Source of the DNA: Spirochaetota bacterium
Lineage (GTDB): Bacteria > Spirochaetota > UBA4802 > UBA5550
Assembly (NCBI GenBank): GCA_017999915.1
Contig: JAGNKX010000001.1
Location: 434,001 to 498,000, forward strand
Direction of reading: 5' to 3'
DNA: 64,000 bases
Shown here: positions 42,231 through 52,040 of the stretch, one piece after another
How positions within the stretch are numbered: position 1 is the stretch's first letter
How the letters are laid out: each line of letters begins with the position of its first letter
The notes under the pieces: model-generated
Told to the model about the DNA's origin: nothing
Database searches by the model: none
What the model saw: the letters and a program-made list of their open reading frames with translations, nothing else
Made by a program: the position numbers and the translations under genes

Positions 42231-44036
42231 TTATAGCATATCATCGAGCTCTTCGAGGATCGACTTGCCCGATTTCTTTTCTGTTTTATCCTTGTCAGGG
42301 GATTCCTCTTTCTTCGATTCGCTCTTCATCTGCTCCAGCTCTTCCTTCCTGAATTCCAGATTTCCCGAGAGGTCCCCCTCCTGGCTCAGACGATAGGCGA
42401 AGGCAAGGGCGAAACAGTAAATGATATAAATGGCTTCGAAGATTTTCTTCCCATGGATCTTTTTCTCGCCTTCAATGGCGGGGTCAAAGAGGAGTTCTTC
42501 CTGGGGATTTTCAATGTATATCTGGTGACTGTCCATGTCCTCGAGGAGCATCTGCAGCTCCTGGACTATTTCCAGCATGTACCCATGTACAACTGACAAG
42601 GCGTTTTTGCCCAGGGTTTTCTTCTTTGTTTCCAGCGCTTCGATGCGCTTGGTGAATTCGATATACTGTGTGCTGCCCGCTGGCTTCTCATTCCTCGATT
42701 TTTCGTAATTGGCGAGCTCCTCCGCATATTCACGGAGGCTGTCGCTGCTCTTTCTCATCTTGTCGTAGAGTGTATTCAGTTTCGCCCTGAAATCGATTTT
42801 CGTGCGTGCGATAATATCGGTCCTGAACTTGATCTTGTTGGTCGTTAAAATGAAGGAATATTCCTTGTCAAACTCGTTAAAGAGCAGGTAGGTAATGAAA
42901 ACCTTGTCGCCGTCGCTCACATGCTCGAAGAGCCGCTGCCGGTCATATTCCTTCCTGAGCTTCGCCATGTCCAGCATCGACATCATTTCAAGACCCTGAC
43001 GTATAGCGTTCAGCCGTCCTTTATCGGCCTCGTTCTCCTCTTCTCCCTCTTCCTGTTTTTTGTTCGCGGCTGCTTCTTCCTGGACTTCGGCCACTTCATC
43101 AAAATACTGCGCCAGCTGCCTGTTTCCCGGTTTTTCAGCCTCTCCTATGCCCAGAATGCTCTCGATATCAGTATCATACAGTTCATAATACCGCCCCTGG
43201 TACAGGCAGAAAAGAAGGTGAAGCCGCGGCAAAAATTTATGGAACGTGATGAATAGATCGTTCCGTATCCTTCTTCTCATGGATGAGTAGGAATCGCCGG
43301 TCGTATCGCTCGATTTCCCATAATAATCGATGGCGCGTTCGAAGGCTGATTGAACGGAATTCTCAAAAGGATTGAGCACAAGGAGTTTTTTATACAGCAG
43401 CAGGATCTGTTCTTTCAGCTCCAGGGTCTTTTTCTGCAATTGGGGGAAATTGACATATTGTTCCGTTATCTGATCGGCGACTATTTTGTCGAAGAGGTTG
43501 CCGATCATCTCAATGAGCTCGAAATAAAGAGGTTTCATGCCATCGAGTTTTGCTGTTATGTTCCTGCCAACGGCGGGATTTTTCCTGAAAATTTCCAGGT
43601 ACAGTATCTGGACATCCATCAGGGCCGGCTTGTAAATATTATTGAATTTCTTGAAGAACTTGTTGTTGAAATAATACCCATTGAAACCGGCGATGCCAAG
43701 GAACTTGAGCTTGAAACGGAGCTTCAGTCTCCCCATGAGAAGATCCAGAGCTCCGACTTCACTTCCCGATGCCGGTTTCTTTGCGGCTGTTTTTTTTGTT
43801 TCAACTGGCGCGGCCTTTTCTTGTTTTACTCTCTTGTTTGATGGCCGGGTTTCAACCCGTTTTAAGAACTGCTTCTGTTTTTCCCGATCAATGGTCAGGC
43901 GTGTCTGGACCTTTTTCTCCTTGACGACCTTGCCGCCGCTCTCCACGAATTTATCGAAGAGATTTTTCCTTGTCTGTTCATCAAGCCTGGAAACGCCGAT
44001 ATTCTCTTTCGTTTTGTCGATTTTTCCTTTATCCAT
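42231..44036 (-). CDS. Large helical protein of unknown function downstream of mnmE
   Basis: A ~601-residue cytoplasmic protein, charged and helical, with no membrane segment or motif. It has a basic N-terminal stretch (about 40-95) and acidic, Glu-rich linkers (around 330-345 and the C-terminus). Predicted coiled coils lie around 430-500. It follows mnmE in the rpmH-mnmE cluster, separated by about 165 bases. Such large unknown proteins recur in spirochaetes, but I cannot name a family. The start at 44036 (MDKGKIDK) lacks a good ribosome-binding site; the frame is open to 44093. Confidence 0.8.
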   Translation of the reverse strand: MDKGKIDKTKENIGVSRLDEQTRKNLFDKFVESGGKVVKEKKVQTRLTIDREKQKQFLKRVETRPSNKRVKQEKAAPVETKKTAAKKPASGSEVGALDLLMGRLKLRFKLKFLGIAGFNGYYFNNKFFKKFNNIYKPALMDVQILYLEIFRKNPAVGRNITAKLDGMKPLYFELIEMIGNLFDKIVADQITEQYVNFPQLQKKTLELKEQILLLYKKLLVLNPFENSVQSAFERAIDYYGKSSDTTGDSYSSMRRRIRNDLFITFHKFLPRLHLLFCLYQGRYYELYDTDIESILGIGEAEKPGNRQLAQYFDEVAEVQEEAAANKKQEEGEEENEADKGRLNAIRQGLEMMSMLDMAKLRKEYDRQRLFEHVSDGDKVFITYLLFNEFDKEYSFILTTNKIKFRTDIIARTKIDFRAKLNTLYDKMRKSSDSLREYAEELANYEKSRNEKPAGSTQYIEFTKRIEALETKKKTLGKNALSVVHGYMLEIVQELQMLLEDMDSHQIYIENPQEELLFDPAIEGEKKIHGKKIFEAIYIIYCFALAFAYRLSQEGDLSGNLEFRKEELEQMKSESKKEESPDKDKTEKKSGKSILEELDDML

Positions 44037-44202
44037 ACTATTTGACCGAACCGGGTTGAATGGGAAATGTTGAGATGTATTAAAGTACATCATAAAAGTA
44101 ATAAGAAATTATGATCAATCAAAATTTCTTTTTTCCGCCAAAACGACCGTTATCCTTCCAGGGCAGTCGCCTTTTAACATCCGTTAAGGCTGCGCCGTGA
44201 CA

Positions 44203-45558
44203 TTATTTCCCTATGCAGAATCTGCTGAAAATGGAATCAAGAATATTATCAGGGGTGATTTCACCGGTAATGTCAGCAAGGATATCCATCAGAGATTGAA
44301 GCTCGAAAGCGATTATTTCGCCGGGAGCACGGGACGCAACAAGGTCTGATACTTTCTCCGAAGATGAAAGGGCATTCTTCAAGAGGCCGATGATACGCAT
44401 GTCCGCAATGAAGGAATTCTCTACTTGAACAAAGTCATTTTTGATTCTCCTCGACAGGGCCTCCATCAAATCCTGCAGGCCTGCTCCGGTCACAGCTGAA
44501 AACAGCACCGTATCTTCCTGAAGCATTTCTTTGATGGAGGCAATATCATCGGCGCCGGCGACATCGGTTTTATTAATAAGGATGATCCTTTTTTTCTCCT
44601 TCGTTTTTTCCAGTATATTGCGGTCCGCATCGTTTATACCCGCACGGGCGTCAAGAACCAGAATGATAAAGGGCGACGATTCGATTTTCCTGTGGCTCAG
44701 GTCAATCCCCATTTTTTCGATCTCATCGCCCGGCGTGTCTATGCCTGCCGTGTCGACCAGGTTAACGTGCATGCCGCATATCTGGAAGGGCTCCCGGATG
44801 ATATCCCGCGTCGTTCCCGGAATGCTCGAGACGATGGCCCGCTCCTGGTTCAGGAGGAGGTTCAGGATGCTCGATTTTCCCACATTGGGCTTGCCGGTGA
44901 TCGTAATGTCAATGCCGTGGCTCAACTGCTCCCCCATGACGCACCGGTCCAGGAGATCCCGGATCAAATCCCTGATCCTCCCTGAAGCCGCAAGGGCCTC
45001 TTCAGCCGTGATGACTTCAATTTCCTGGTCGGAAAAGTCTATGCCCGCTTCGATATCCGCCTTGAATCCGGTTATGCTCTCCCTGATTTTTTGAATGACA
45101 TCCCTCAGGGACCCGTGCATCTGCCGGAGGGACGTTTCAATCTCCCATTCGCTTTTCGCGGTGATGATATGGTTGATGGCTTCCGCTTCGGTGAGATCGA
45201 TCTTGCCGTTCAGGTATGCCCGACGGGTGAATTCGCCCGGCTGGGCCAGCCTAATGCCGCTGCCGTTGAGGAGCATGATGATCTTTTTTACGATGAGCTG
45301 ATTGCCGTGGCAGAAAATCTCCGCCATCTCCTCGCCGGTATAGCTCCGGGGCGCGGGATAATTCACGATGATCACATCATCGATCTGTCCGTCGCGATCC
45401 GTCAGGCTCCCGTAATGGGCGTAGCGCGGCTTCAGGTCTCCGGCAGCGGTGAAATGCGAAGCGATGGCCCTGTGCGTGTCAGGGCCGCTTATTCGTATGA
45501 TCGCGATTGAAGAATTTACAGGAGGGGTCGCCGGAGCACAGATGGTGTCTTCAGTCAT
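44203..45558 (-). CDS. mnmE: tRNA modification GTPase MnmE
   Basis: With MnmG, modifies U34 of tRNAs. The N-terminal folate-binding domain is followed by a G domain with TGKPNVGKSS (221-230) and its switch motifs. The C-terminal catalytic motif CIGK ends the protein at 448-451. 451 residues. It follows jag by 9 bases, so co-transcribed. Confidence 0.97.
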   Translation of the reverse strand: MTEDTICAPATPPVNSSIAIIRISGPDTHRAIASHFTAAGDLKPRYAHYGSLTDRDGQIDDVIIVNYPAPRSYTGEEMAEIFCHGNQLIVKKIIMLLNGSGIRLAQPGEFTRRAYLNGKIDLTEAEAINHIITAKSEWEIETSLRQMHGSLRDVIQKIRESITGFKADIEAGIDFSDQEIEVITAEEALAASGRIRDLIRDLLDRCVMGEQLSHGIDITITGKPNVGKSSILNLLLNQERAIVSSIPGTTRDIIREPFQICGMHVNLVDTAGIDTPGDEIEKMGIDLSHRKIESSPFIILVLDARAGINDADRNILEKTKEKKRIILINKTDVAGADDIASIKEMLQEDTVLFSAVTGAGLQDLMEALSRRIKNDFVQVENSFIADMRIIGLLKNALSSSEKVSDLVASRAPGEIIAFELQSLMDILADITGEITPDNILDSIFSRFCIGK

Positions 45559-45567
45559 GGTTCCCGG

Positions 45568-46206
45568 TCATTGCTTCGGTATGATGGTCACTTTCCGGTA
45601 AATGCCCTGTCCTTCGCTCTTGGTCGTGACCCGGCTGTCGTTTTGAAGGGTCAGGTGTATCAGGCGCCGCTCGAAGGGATTCATCGGCTCCAGGGTCCAT
45701 GGTTTCCCCGATTTTATCACCTTGAAGGCGATGTCCTTGGACATTTTCCTGAGGGCCCGCTCCCGCTTGGCCCGGTACGATTCTATGTCCAGTATGATTT
45801 TCTTATCGCTGCCGGTCTTATGGTTGACGATAAGGTTCACCATGAATTGCAGGGACTCCAGCGTTTTCCCTTTCCGTCCGATGACCAGACCAGAGCTGTT
45901 CTTGCTTTCAAGCTCAATATACACCTTTGACTCGCCTTCCTTGACATCGGATATTCTGCAGTCAAGCTCCATCTTGCTGAAGATATTCCCGATGACGTCC
46001 CTGATGGCATCGGCGATATCCTTGGTGTCTATATTATAATACAGCCTGATCTTGGCCGGCCTGGAAACCCCGAAACCGAAAATGCCGCTCTTTCCTTCAT
46101 CGATGACTTCTATATTGATTTTTGAGGAATCGGTGATCCCCAATTCCGCAATGGCTTTTTTTGTCGCGTCGTCAACGGTCCGTCCTTCCACTTCTATAAC
46201 TTTCAT
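45568..46206 (-). CDS. jag: RNA-binding protein Jag/KhpB
   Basis: A protein with an N-terminal Jag domain (KVIEVEGRTVDDATKKA), a KH domain with the GRKGKTL loop (LVIGRKGKTLESLQ), and an R3H domain with MNPFERRLIHLTL. Binds RNA and controls cell-envelope processes in other bacteria. AGGAGG is 7 bases before the ATG at 46206. Sits between yidC and mnmE as usual. 212 residues. Confidence 0.95.
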   Translation of the reverse strand: MKVIEVEGRTVDDATKKAIAELGITDSSKINIEVIDEGKSGIFGFGVSRPAKIRLYYNIDTKDIADAIRDVIGNIFSKMELDCRISDVKEGESKVYIELESKNSSGLVIGRKGKTLESLQFMVNLIVNHKTGSDKKIILDIESYRAKRERALRKMSKDIAFKVIKSGKPWTLEPMNPFERRLIHLTLQNDSRVTTKSEGQGIYRKVTIIPKQ

Positions 46207-46316
46207 CATTGACCTCCTAATTGAGTAAGAACTCTATCTATTTTTATTCGTTACAGTTAATAGCCGAATCGTCGCCCCTTATCGTCCGCCTCTGCGGGAT
46301 ATCCATGACATCCGGA

Positions 46317-46336
46317 TAAAAACGGGGCGACGCCCC
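46317..46336 (-). terminator. Possible attenuator between yidC and jag
   Basis: Leftward GGGGC-GTC-GCCCC stem followed by GTTTTT, just past the yidC stop. Short stem, so termination would be partial. Confidence 0.45.
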
Positions 46337-46339
46337 CCA

Positions 46340-47998
46340 TCAGCTTGCCTTCTCCATTTGTGAACGCTTATTGATGATCAGCTGATGTGCTATCTGAAAA
46401 ATATTCTGCAGGGCCCAGTAGAGGACGAGACCCGAAGGCATGCTCCAGAATATGAAAATGAAGATCAGCGGCATCATCATCATCATCATTTTCTGCTGGC
46501 CCCCGGTATCGACCGTGCTCAGCTTCGACTGGAAAAATGTCGAAACGGTCATGATAATGGGCAGAATGTTCAGGTTGAACCCGGATATGGTAAGCACCGT
46601 ATCGGGCATCGACAGGTCTTTCATCCAGAAGATGAAGGGTGCCTGCCAGAGGTCGATCGAATCGATGAGGGCGCTGTAGAGGGCGAAGAAGAACGGCATC
46701 TGCAGAAGAAGCGGCAGGCAGCCGCCCATGGGGTTGACCTTGTTCTCGCGGTAGAGCTTCATCATCTCTTTCTGCATCTGGTCCGGCTTGTCCTTGTACT
46801 TCGCCTTCAGCTCATTCAGCTTCGGCGTGAGCTGCTGCATTTTTTTCATCGATTCCGTTGATTTGATGGTCAGCGGCATGAACACGACCTTGGTCAGGAT
46901 CGAGAAGATGACCAGGGCCCATCCCAGGTTGCCGATAAGTTTGTTGATCGAGATGAGGCACCAGATGACAAAGTCCCTGATCGGCTCGATGAGGGAGTTC
47001 ACATCGGCGGCGTCCACGATCGCCTTGTCGAAGGATGCGAGCTTTTTCTTTTCTTTCTCGCCCAGATATACCTTGAAGGATTTCTTGATCTCTTTCCCCG
47101 GTTCGAGTTTATTGAGGCCGATATACATGCCGGTACGGAAGCCGGCATCTTTACGGTTATCATGAATGACGCTTTTTCCGGCCCCGTCTTCCGGGATCAT
47201 GATAAGGAGAAAATACCTGCTCATGATGCCGGCCCAGTTTATCGCTCCCGTCTCTTTTACAAGGGCATCGCCGCCGGAGGAGGATCCACATCCCAGGAAA
47301 AAGCCCCCGCCCCCCTTGTCGGCTTTTTTAAAGCTGCCGCCGATCGAGTACACGCTCATGAGCCTGTTGTAGGTGTTGGTGTAGTCCAGGGTCGGGCCCA
47401 GGATCTCAGCCGGGGAAACCATGGCTGATCCGTTCCTGAAGGCTATTTCATTTTTCCCGTTGTTTTTCAGCCGGTATTCTATTTTAAATCCGTACCCGTC
47501 GTTCTGGAACAGGTATGTTTTTTCTATGCGGACCGGATTGCCGTCCATCTGGATATCGGTAAAAAAAGTTATCCTGTTGCCGTCCTCGCGGACCAACCAG
47601 AGCGCGTTGCTCAGATTATTGCCCTTAACAAACTCGTCGTCATTGAAGCTCATGGAAAAATCAAGGGCTCCCCTGGCGTTGAAGGGATTCTTTTTCACAA
47701 TCAGATCGATATTGCGCTCCAGATAGGTGCACCCTGTGATGGCGGCGCCCTTTGTCGAGAGGGTCATTGCGTATTTCTTGGTCTTTACTGATATATCTTT
47801 CTCGGCTCCCTTGTTCCCGGTGGCGACAATGTTCATCGCACCCTCGGTTTTCCCGGTTTTCTCCCCTTCTATTGCCTTGGCGGATTCCGTTTTGACAGCC
47901 TCAGGTTTTTTCGCCGGTTTGTCAGGCTTGAAGAAAATAAAATAGCCTCCCCATATCACTGCTATCAGCAAGATGGCGATAATATTCTTTTTATCCAT
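46340..47998 (-). CDS. yidC: Membrane protein insertase YidC
   Basis: Inserts and folds inner-membrane proteins, alone or with SecYEG. The Gram-negative type is seen: N-terminal helix (NIIAILLIAVIWGGYFIFF), a long periplasmic domain to about residue 340, then five membrane helices with LGWALVIFSILTKVVFMPLT and GGCLPLLLQMPFFFALYSAL. About 552 residues. Start at 47998 with GGA 8 bases upstream. Confidence 0.97.
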   Translation of the reverse strand: MDKKNIIAILLIAVIWGGYFIFFKPDKPAKKPEAVKTESAKAIEGEKTGKTEGAMNIVATGNKGAEKDISVKTKKYAMTLSTKGAAITGCTYLERNIDLIVKKNPFNARGALDFSMSFNDDEFVKGNNLSNALWLVREDGNRITFFTDIQMDGNPVRIEKTYLFQNDGYGFKIEYRLKNNGKNEIAFRNGSAMVSPAEILGPTLDYTNTYNRLMSVYSIGGSFKKADKGGGGFFLGCGSSSGGDALVKETGAINWAGIMSRYFLLIMIPEDGAGKSVIHDNRKDAGFRTGMYIGLNKLEPGKEIKKSFKVYLGEKEKKKLASFDKAIVDAADVNSLIEPIRDFVIWCLISINKLIGNLGWALVIFSILTKVVFMPLTIKSTESMKKMQQLTPKLNELKAKYKDKPDQMQKEMMKLYRENKVNPMGGCLPLLLQMPFFFALYSALIDSIDLWQAPFIFWMKDLSMPDTVLTISGFNLNILPIIMTVSTFFQSKLSTVDTGGQQKMMMMMMPLIFIFIFWSMPSGLVLYWALQNIFQIAHQLIINKRSQMEKAS

Positions 47999-48120
47999 GG
48001 TCATTATCCTTTTTCAATTGATTGATGGGCGAGAATCCACAGGCCGTTACGGGCCCCGCGTATCATTCCGTTACAGGAATATGGTCCGGCATTGATTCTT
48101 CAGGAGGGCTGGGTACGTAT

Positions 48121-48366
48121 TTATTTAAAGAAATGAAACGTTTCAGGGACAGGGTCAAAGCCCCCTTCATTCAACGGGTGGCATCGGAGAATTCTACGCG
48201 CTGACAGATAAGAGCCTTTGACCGGGCCATGCTTTGTTATCGCATCTATTGCGTAGGCAGAGCATGACGGATAGAACCTGCAGGACCGGGGTAATATCGG
48301 GGATATAAAAGCTCGATAGACACTAATCATTAATATAATGATATTTGAGAATAATGTTCGCACCAT
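48121..48366 (-). CDS. yidD: Membrane insertion efficiency factor YidD
   Basis: A 81-residue protein with the family signature [17 protein letters not shown] and RRILRCHP; the N-terminal helix precedes it. ATG at 48366 lies one base after the rnpA stop. YidD helps YidC insert proteins. Normal length. Confidence 0.95.
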   Translation of the reverse strand: MVRTLFSNIIILMISVYRAFISPILPRSCRFYPSCSAYAIDAITKHGPVKGSYLSARRILRCHPLNEGGFDPVPETFHFFK

Positions 48367-48367
48367 A

Positions 48368-48772
48368 TTATACGGATTTATGCGCATTAGTGTTAAGCAA
48401 TCCCGCCCTTGTAAATAGTGTAATGATAATCCGTTTCTGGTCTTCAAACGTATAATTACTAAAATCACTATCGATCCTGATTATTATGAAAAAACCTTCC
48501 TTAAAATCGCTCAATAACTCGGTGCAGATCGCGCGTATTCTTCTTTTAGCCTTGTTCCTGATATGTGACTTCCCAAATGATCGTGTCAGTGCTATTGCGA
48601 TTTTTATATTCTTGATTCTATGTAATCCGTTGCCGCTGTTTTCAGGTTTCACATCTTCACGTATTTTGGATTTGAGAGTATATACCCGAATACCCGTGTC
48701 CTGTATTCTTCTGCCTTTGAGATAAACGTCCTTAAATAAATTCCTTCCTTTTAAAGAATAAATGCTCTTCAC
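48368..48772 (-). CDS. rnpA: Ribonuclease P protein component
   Basis: Protein subunit of RNase P, which matures tRNA 5' ends. The conserved RNA-binding stretch is seen as [18 protein letters not shown] (RNR-type motif) and the N-terminal [11 protein letters not shown]. 134 residues. Slightly long in the middle. Follows rpmH by 8 bases. Confidence 0.93.
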   Translation of the reverse strand: MKSIYSLKGRNLFKDVYLKGRRIQDTGIRVYTLKSKIREDVKPENSGNGLHRIKNIKIAIALTRSFGKSHIRNKAKRRIRAICTELLSDFKEGFFIIIRIDSDFSNYTFEDQKRIIITLFTRAGLLNTNAHKSV

Positions 48773-48780
48773 GATAATTA

Positions 48781-48939
48781 TTATTTCGGTAACCGCCGCT
48801 CGTCTGAAACCGTCAATTTATACCGCCCTTTGGCCCTTCTTTTGCTCAAAACTTCACGTCCCTCGGCGGTGCTCATGCGCGACCGGAATCCATGCTTCCT
48901 GTACTTTTTTACTGTGCTCGGCTGAAATGTCCTTTTCAT
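48781..48939 (-). CDS. rpmH: Large ribosomal subunit protein bL34
   Basis: Ribosomal protein L34, 52 residues, reading [20 protein letters not shown] and later [23 protein letters not shown] lies 7 bases before the ATG at 48939. Too short for many gene callers but unambiguous. First gene of the leftward cluster. dnaA is not on its other side, unlike many bacteria. Confidence 0.98.
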   Translation of the reverse strand: MKRTFQPSTVKKYRKHGFRSRMSTAEGREVLSKRRAKGRYKLTVSDERRLPK

Positions 48940-49013
48940 AATGATTCACCTCGTATATATAAACATCAGTTACATTCTATTTTAGGAAAGCTGATCAGAA
49001 AATAGTGAATGTA

Positions 49014-49042
49014 CTATTTTAAAAAGAATCCCTTTTTGTCAA
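49014..49042 (-). promoter_or_regulatory. Candidate promoter of the rpmH cluster
   Basis: On the minus strand TTGACA (49042-49037) is followed by AAATAG at 17 bases or TAAAAT at 15. It lies about 80 bases before rpmH in a 311-base AT-rich gap. Confidence 0.6.
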
Positions 49043-49177
49043 TAAGATTAATAAAAAAACTAAGTCAGAACTACATCTGATATCTCTGTTCAGTTCTCTT
49101 CTTTCACTTCTTTTAAAGTATCTTTCTTGTTCATTCTGTTACAAAGTTTCCAATTCTAATGTGACATAAAATTTTGA

Positions 49178-49205
49178 TTGACAAATAATTTGCAGTGTAT
49201 ATTTT
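49178..49205 (+). promoter_or_regulatory. Candidate promoter of the SpiroCoCo gene
   Basis: TTGACA (49178-49183), 16 bases, TATTTT (49200-49205), 45 bases before the ATG. Opposite in direction to the rpmH promoter in the same gap. No DnaA boxes seen in this gap. Confidence 0.6.
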
Positions 49206-49250
49206 TTTTACCTGTAAACCCATTTACGAATCAACATCGGAGTCAGTATC

Positions 49251-51392
49251 ATGATTGTTAACATCATAACCTGTGTGGTCTGCCTGGCCATGTTAATCCT
49301 TTTCAGGAAGCTGGACAGGACAAACATCAAGATGGCAAAACTCCGGAGATACTCCTCCCGTCTCTTTGATGAATTCAAAAATCTTGCTGAGACCGAAAAC
49401 CGCCGCTTTAACGATGCCACCATCGAAATGGACATCATGCTCAAGAAATCAAGCGGCCTGGCGAAAATAATCAATTCTTCCGTCAAGGAGATAGAGGCGA
49501 AGCTCCAGGGACTCGACATTGAGAAAACAAATCTTAAAAAAGTGGAAGATGACATAAGGATCATATCCCAATCAGCCCGTGACGTCAACAAGCAGATCGA
49601 ATTCATCGCCGGCGCCAAGGAAAGCTTCGCCGAACTGTCCCTCAACATGAATTACCTGAAGGATTCGATCAAGGACCTGAAAGGCGAAAGCGCCGATATT
49701 CTTCAGAATTTCAGCACCCGCCTCAAGGAGCGGTCCCGGGAACTGACCGCCGAATTCACCGACCAGATGAACAAGCTCCGCGAATCAATCGAGAACAAGG
49801 AGGACATCCTCGTCAACAACAGCCGCCAGAAGCTCATAGACCTGACTGAATCCTTCGAGCGGGCCATTGCCGACATGGACCAGCGCGTGACCGACACCGG
49901 CGAGATTCTTCTGCAGAATTTCAAGGTGAGAATCGACGGTGTGGCCAAGTCGGTGGAAGGGGCCTCCAATCTCCAGAACCAGATCGAGGTTCTGAAGATC
50001 AACCTGACCGATCTTGAAGGCAAGGTCTTCTCCGACATCAAGGAGCGCAGCGCCGCCGTGGAGAATGAAATCCAGAATTCCATCAAGGTCCTCTACAACA
50101 AGGTCAGCACGGTCGAAATCAACATGAACGACTCAAAATCGAAATTGATAAAGTCCTTCGAAAGCGAGGTCGACAAGGTGCGGAACGAGCTGGACAACCT
50201 GAGCATTCACGCCATAACCAAGCGCGACGAGATCGTCCAGGCTTCACGGCGCGAGGCGGAAGATATCAAGAAAGTAATAAACAATTTCGAAGAGCGCTTC
50301 ATGGAATTCGAGACAAAGATAATCAACACCGCCGACGCCAAGAACAATGAACTGCGCAAAAGCGGCGAACAGATTAAAGAAGAGTTTGACACCATGGAGA
50401 AACGTCTTGGCGACATCAAATCGGAAATACTCAATTACGAGGACCAGAACAAGATATTCACGAAGACCGAGACCCTCATGCGGGACGTCGATGCCGCAGT
50501 GGACAAATTGAACCGCATGCTCCAGGAATCCCAGAAAGAAGCCCTGCACCTGGAGAAGTTCTTTGCCGACATGGACCACATCAAAGAGCTTTCGAAGGAT
50601 TTCGACCGCGAGATACGGACCTACCAGAACAAGAAGGAAAAGCTCGCAGACATCGAAAGCGAAATACGGACCCTCCAGGACATGAGCGACAACGCCATGG
50701 AAAAGACGGCGGCCTTCCATGACCAGTTCAGTAAAATCGACGCGGTCAGCTCCAAGATTGACGCCCTTGTTGAAAGCTACGCCGGCCTTGAGGCAAGGAT
50801 ACGGGAGCTCCATGAATACGAGGACGTTATAACGCGGAACCTGGATTCCGTGAACAAGGCCGATATCCTGATCCAGTCGGTCGAGGGCAAAATCAACGCC
50901 TTCCAGAAGGTCGTTGACAAATCGGAAAAGAGGGTCGACAAGATCAACCAGAACATTCGCGGGGTCGAGGAGAACCTGCTCATCCTCAAAACCCGCGAAA
51001 CCGACGTCAAGGAGATCAAGGACAAGTTCAACGAGCTGGACGGCCTCTCGGAAATCATGGAGGTCCGCGTGAAGCAGATCCAGGCCATGTTCAGCAAGGT
51101 TGAAAAGCTCCGCGACGAGATCAGCACCACCGACAACAGGCTCCAGGAGCTTTTCAGCGAAACGGACAAGAAGATGCGTCAGTTCGCCGATTTCATCCAG
51201 GCGGTCGACAATAACAATCCGATCCTGAAACAGGTCAAGGGAAATCCTTCGGGGCCGAAAAACATCAATGATAACGTCATACGCACGGTCCGCGACCTGT
51301 CCAACAAGGGATGGACCTCCGATGAAATATCGCGCAAGCTCATGATGGACGAAAATGCCGTGAGATTGATCATAAACACGACTTCTCTCTAG
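49251..51392 (+). CDS. SpiroCoCo-type coiled-coil protein
   Basis: A 713-residue protein with an N-terminal membrane helix (residues 1-18) and an almost continuous coiled coil to about residue 650. A short C-terminal domain with GWTSDEISRKLMMDENAVRL resembles a helix-turn-helix. This layout fits the spirochaete-specific SpiroCoCo family. Role is likely structural, perhaps in the cell-body cytoskeleton or membrane organisation, but is unproven. Own promoter and terminator. Confidence 0.85.
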   Translation: MIVNIITCVVCLAMLILFRKLDRTNIKMAKLRRYSSRLFDEFKNLAETENRRFNDATIEMDIMLKKSSGLAKIINSSVKEIEAKLQGLDIEKTNLKKVEDDIRIISQSARDVNKQIEFIAGAKESFAELSLNMNYLKDSIKDLKGESADILQNFSTRLKERSRELTAEFTDQMNKLRESIENKEDILVNNSRQKLIDLTESFERAIADMDQRVTDTGEILLQNFKVRIDGVAKSVEGASNLQNQIEVLKINLTDLEGKVFSDIKERSAAVENEIQNSIKVLYNKVSTVEINMNDSKSKLIKSFESEVDKVRNELDNLSIHAITKRDEIVQASRREAEDIKKVINNFEERFMEFETKIINTADAKNNELRKSGEQIKEEFDTMEKRLGDIKSEILNYEDQNKIFTKTETLMRDVDAAVDKLNRMLQESQKEALHLEKFFADMDHIKELSKDFDREIRTYQNKKEKLADIESEIRTLQDMSDNAMEKTAAFHDQFSKIDAVSSKIDALVESYAGLEARIRELHEYEDVITRNLDSVNKADILIQSVEGKINAFQKVVDKSEKRVDKINQNIRGVEENLLILKTRETDVKEIKDKFNELDGLSEIMEVRVKQIQAMFSKVEKLRDEISTTDNRLQELFSETDKKMRQFADFIQAVDNNNPILKQVKGNPSGPKNINDNVIRTVRDLSNKGWTSDEISRKLMMDENAVRLIINTTSL

Positions 51393-51431
51393 ACGAATAA
51401 GTTGTTTTCCTATTGAACACCGGGGGCAAAC

Positions 51432-51466
51432 GAGAAGCCCGTCCTTCGTAAGGGACGGGCTTTTCG
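51432..51466 (+). terminator. Rho-independent terminator after the coiled-coil gene
   Basis: AAGCCCGTCC/GGACGGGCTT stem around TTCGTAAG, followed by TTTTCG, 40 bases past the stop. Confidence 0.9.
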
Positions 51467-51503
51467 TCATAGATCATCATACTGCATTGCAGCATTTTTA
51501 TTG

Positions 51504-52040
51504 TTAATTGCCCATCATTTTCTTTTCAACTTCCTTAATTATCTGGGCATCGGTCTGTTTCTTCCTGAGGACGATGCGGAACTTGATGTACATGTTATTG
51601 GGCTGTATGGTTTTCTTCGGGAATTTAAAGGTCCACCGCTGGAGATCATCCAGGATGAGATTGTCCAATTCTATCAGGTTCAAGGGCTTGTAGGGCCGCA
51701 CTTTCATCAGGGTGCCACGATCGGGGAAGAGGGAAATGTGATACATCCCTTCCCGGTACTCGTCGATTTTATCGTATTTCCTTATTTCATCGCAGATATA
51801 CTTGTCGCCGCCGGGGTCCTTGTCCCGCTCAATTGTATCCTGATGGTCCGTCTGTACCACGGTATACTTGTTGGACATGATAAGGACCCGGAAGGTTTCC
51901 TTGTTGTCTCCCTTTTCAAACGGCGCATCCAGAAACCGCTTGTTGGCTGATTCAAGTTTTCTCTCCTCTGTGCTTGTACAGGAAAGCATTATTGCCAGGC
52001 CCGGAATTAAAAGACTGATAATCGCTCGACTCTTTTTCAT
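51504..52040 (-). CDS. Lipoprotein of unknown function
   Basis: A 178-residue protein with a signal sequence and lipobox Cys (IMLSCTSTEE, near residue 21 from 52040). The mature part has many charged residues and a Lys/Arg/Tyr-rich middle. No family recognised. The start at 52040 (MKKSRAIISLL) fits the signal; an extension to 52061 is open. Stands alone. Confidence 0.78.
   Translation of the reverse strand: MKKSRAIISLLIPGLAIMLSCTSTEERKLESANKRFLDAPFEKGDNKETFRVLIMSNKYTVVQTDHQDTIERDKDPGGDKYICDEIRKYDKIDEYREGMYHISLFPDRGTLMKVRPYKPLNLIELDNLILDDLQRWTFKFPKKTIQPNNMYIKFRIVLRKKQTDAQIIKEVEKKMMGN

Noticed and set aside
48940-49250. Replication origin
   Set aside because: No TTATCCACA-like DnaA box and no dnaA or dnaN gene nearby; AT-richness is explained by two promoters.
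50244-51470. 408-codon open frame on the minus strand
   Set aside because: Shadow of the coiled-coil gene; skewed codon composition leaves the opposite strand open. No start signal or motif.
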